DNA from: Marivita cryptomonadis
GTDB lineage: Bacteria; Pseudomonadota; Alphaproteobacteria; Rhodobacterales; Rhodobacteraceae
NCBI RefSeq assembly: GCF_002115725.1
Contig: NZ_JFKD01000004.1
Coordinates: 186,001-250,000, forward strand
Length of the DNA: 64,000 nucleotides
Reading direction: 5' to 3'
Part shown: in pieces, positions 62,471 to 64,000 of the stretch
Numbering within the stretch: the stretch's first letter is position 1
Layout: each line of letters begins with the position of its first letter
Position numbers and translations under genes: made by a program
Notes under the pieces: generated by a model
What the model was told of the DNA's origin: nothing
The model's input: only the letters and a program-made list of their open reading frames with translations
Databases searched by the model: none

Positions 62471-63774
62471 TATCGTTGTCGGATGTTATCAGGCAGCCAT
62501 GTCGCCAGTTCGGGAAAGGCGATCAGGACAAAGACCATAACCACCATGATCAGGAACATCGGGATCGCCGCCTTGGCGATAAAGTTCATCTCGTGGGTCG
62601 TCATGCCCTGAAGCACGAACAGGTTGAACCCGATGGGTGGGGTGATCTGTGCCATTTCCACAACCACGACAATGAAAATGCCGAACCAGATGATGTCGAT
62701 GCCAGCTTCCCGGATCATAGGTTCGACGACGGCCATTGTCAGAACCACAGACGAAATACCGTCAAGGAACATGCCGAGGATGATGTAGAAGACCAGCAGC
62801 GCCATCAACAATTCGAAGCGGCTCAGGTCAAGCGAGGCGATCAGGTCTGCCAATCCGCGCGGCAGGCCGGTAAAGCCCATCGACAGCGACAGGAACGCGG
62901 CACCTGCAAGGATCAGCGCGATCATGGCTGACGTTCGCACGGCGCCCATCAGGCTTTCGGTGAACGTGCTCCATGTCAAAGACCCCTGCGTTGCCGCCAG
63001 CACCAGCGATCCGATCACACCAAAGGCCGCAGCCTCGGTCGCGGTGGCAAAGCCAAGGTACATCGAACCGATGACCACAAGGATTAGGCAAATGACCGGG
63101 ATCAGAAAGCGCGAGTTTTTGACTTTTTCGACAAAGGTCATCGGCTCTTCGGGGATAGGATTGAAGTCCTTTGACACGAAAGACATGACGGCCACATAGG
63201 CCATAAACATCGAGGCAAGCACCAACCCCGGCAGAATGCCTGCCATAAACAGCTTGGTGATCGATTCATTGATCGTGACGCCATAGACGATCAGCGTCAG
63301 GGACGGAGGGATCATCAGACCCAGCGTGGCTGCACCTGCCAGCGTGCCGATCACCATGTTTTCAGGGTAGTTGCGTTTGCGTAGTTCCGGGATCGACATC
63401 TTGCCGACTGTGGTCAGCGTTGCTGCGGACGACCCGGACACGGCCGCAAAGACCGTACAGCCGACGATGTTGGTGTGCACAAGTCCGCCGGGCAACCGCG
63501 CAAGCCACGGCGACAGACCGCGAAACATGTCTTCGGACAATCGCGTTCGGTACAGGATCTCGCCCATCCAGATGAACAGGGGCAGCGCAGTCAGCGTCCA
63601 CGAGGACGACGCCCCCCAGACGCGGGTGATCATGGCATCGCCGGGCGGACGCGATGTAAACAACTCCATCCCGACAAAGGCGACGCCCATAAGCGCAAGC
63701 CCAACCCAGACACCCGAACCGAGGAGGAAAAACAGAACGAAGAGGAAGATGGCAATCGGGGCAAGCTGTTCCAT
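62470..63774 (-). CDS. TRAP transporter large permease (DctM type)
   Basis: The 434-residue protein has LPLFIWMGEILYRTRLSEDM, SGSSAATLTTVGKMSIPELR, IPPSLTLIVYGVTINESITK and EMAQITPPIGFNLFVLQGMT, all standard DctM blocks. It is followed by the BASS-like gene and preceded by the small permease gene at the window edge. The binding protein is not within the window. Confidence 0.87.
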   Translation of the reverse strand: MEQLAPIAIFLFVLFFLLGSGVWVGLALMGVAFVGMELFTSRPPGDAMITRVWGASSSWTLTALPLFIWMGEILYRTRLSEDMFRGLSPWLARLPGGLVHTNIVGCTVFAAVSGSSAATLTTVGKMSIPELRKRNYPENMVIGTLAGAATLGLMIPPSLTLIVYGVTINESITKLFMAGILPGLVLASMFMAYVAVMSFVSKDFNPIPEEPMTFVEKVKNSRFLIPVICLILVVIGSMYLGFATATEAAAFGVIGSLVLAATQGSLTWSTFTESLMGAVRTSAMIALILAGAAFLSLSMGFTGLPRGLADLIASLDLSRFELLMALLVFYIILGMFLDGISSVVLTMAVVEPMIREAGIDIIWFGIFIVVVVEMAQITPPIGFNLFVLQGMTTHEMNFIAKAAIPMFLIMVVMVFVLIAFPELATWLPDNIRQR

Positions 63775-63780
63775 GGTGCG

Positions 63781-64000
63781 TTACTCCGCGTGGCTCTGTT
63801 CAAGCAGATCGGATTTGATCCCGTGTTCGCCCTTAAAAAGGAGTTGAACCAGATGGTCCCAGAAGGCGATGGCCAAAAGGATGGCACCGACCGACATCGA
63901 AATCTGGGGAATCCAGATCGGGGTTTTATCAAGGCCTTGGCTGATCTCGTTCCAGCGCCACGACACATATGTGCCCTTAACGGCGTACCACGCAAAATAG
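63781..64000 (-). CDS. TRAP transporter small permease (DctQ type), partial
   Basis: The minus-strand frame is open from the window edge to a TAA at 63781-63783 and gives the C-terminal 72 residues. It includes VSWRWNEISQGLDKTPIWIP, typical of the last two DctQ helices, and a hydrophobic segment ISMSVGAILLAIAFWDHLVQ. A GTG at 63964-63966 is not a credible start. The N-terminal half lies beyond the window. Confidence 0.75.
   Translation of the reverse strand, partial: YFAWYAVKGTYVSWRWNEISQGLDKTPIWIPQISMSVGAILLAIAFWDHLVQLLFKGEHGIKSDLLEQSHAE

Noticed and set aside
1..64000. tRNA, rRNA, CRISPR, insertion sequence or integrase genes
   Set aside because: I looked for conserved tRNA arms, rRNA segments, regular spaced repeats and transposase motifs and saw none.

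Overview
The window looks like chromosome of a marine alphaproteobacterium of the Rhodobacterales (Roseobacter-like). The reasons are high GC, dense operons with ATGA overlaps, three TRAP transporter loci, a livJHMGF cassette tied to aromatic degradation, and alphaproteobacterial phn and ugp gene sets. I see no rRNA, tRNA, CRISPR array, integrase or insertion sequence. Assignments come from reading translated sequence and recalled family motifs; no database search was possible.

Layout. (1) 1-16.4 kb is an aromatic-acid island: a VOC protein, catB, benABCD, a branched-chain-type ABC importer (SBP, LivH, LivM, LivG, LivF), a CatM/BenM-like LysR regulator and an intradiol dioxygenase (catA). These are followed by an SCP2-like protein, an alpha/beta hydrolase, a 38-residue Cys protein, a beta-keto acid cleavage enzyme (BKACE, DUF849) and both subunits of a 3-oxoacid CoA-transferase. 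No catC or pcaF is visible, so the lower pathway may use BKACE. (2) 16.5-23.3 kb has a LysR regulator divergent from a TRAP transporter and a three-subunit FAD/[2Fe-2S] amine or imino-acid dehydrogenase. (3) 23.3-31.2 kb has an inositol-monophosphatase-family protein, then a minus-strand cluster of Na/Pi cotransporter-like protein, Nudix protein, an AfuABC/FbpABC-like ABC importer and a histidine-phosphatase-family protein. (4) 31.4-40.8 kb has a GlpR-like DeoR regulator, a PhnD-C-E-E importer, a HAD-IIA protein and a UgpBAEC glycerol-phosphate-type importer. (5) 41.2-59 kb is a large C-P-lyase-type locus: phnFGHIJKLM, phnCDEE, a hexapeptide acyltransferase, two half-permeases, and an opposing operon phnD-phnC-phnE-methyltransferase-second phnM-TIM-barrel isomerase. 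(6) 59-64 kb has a broken TRAP permease remnant with a 16-bp tandem duplication, then a minus-strand operon of TRAP permease, BASS-like carrier and TPP enzyme.

From about 23 to 59 kb almost everything concerns phosphorus compounds. The same 16-bp near-palindrome (ATTCATTCGGATGAAT) lies upstream of phnF, of the phnCDEE operon and, inverted, of the opposing phnD operon. Each copy has a Pho-box-like sequence just upstream. I infer a PhnF regulon of three transcription units under joint PhoB/PhnF control.

The most unusual observation is in PhnJ (44029-44943). It aligns well with C-P lyase PhnJ but lacks the CX2CX21C iron-sulphur motif and the downstream radical Cys; only two Cys remain in the protein. 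The His residues assigned to the PhnI/PhnJ metal site are kept. Together with a second PhnM, a methyltransferase and an isomerase under the same operator, and no visible phnN or phnP, this suggests a C-P-lyase-like machine with altered chemistry.
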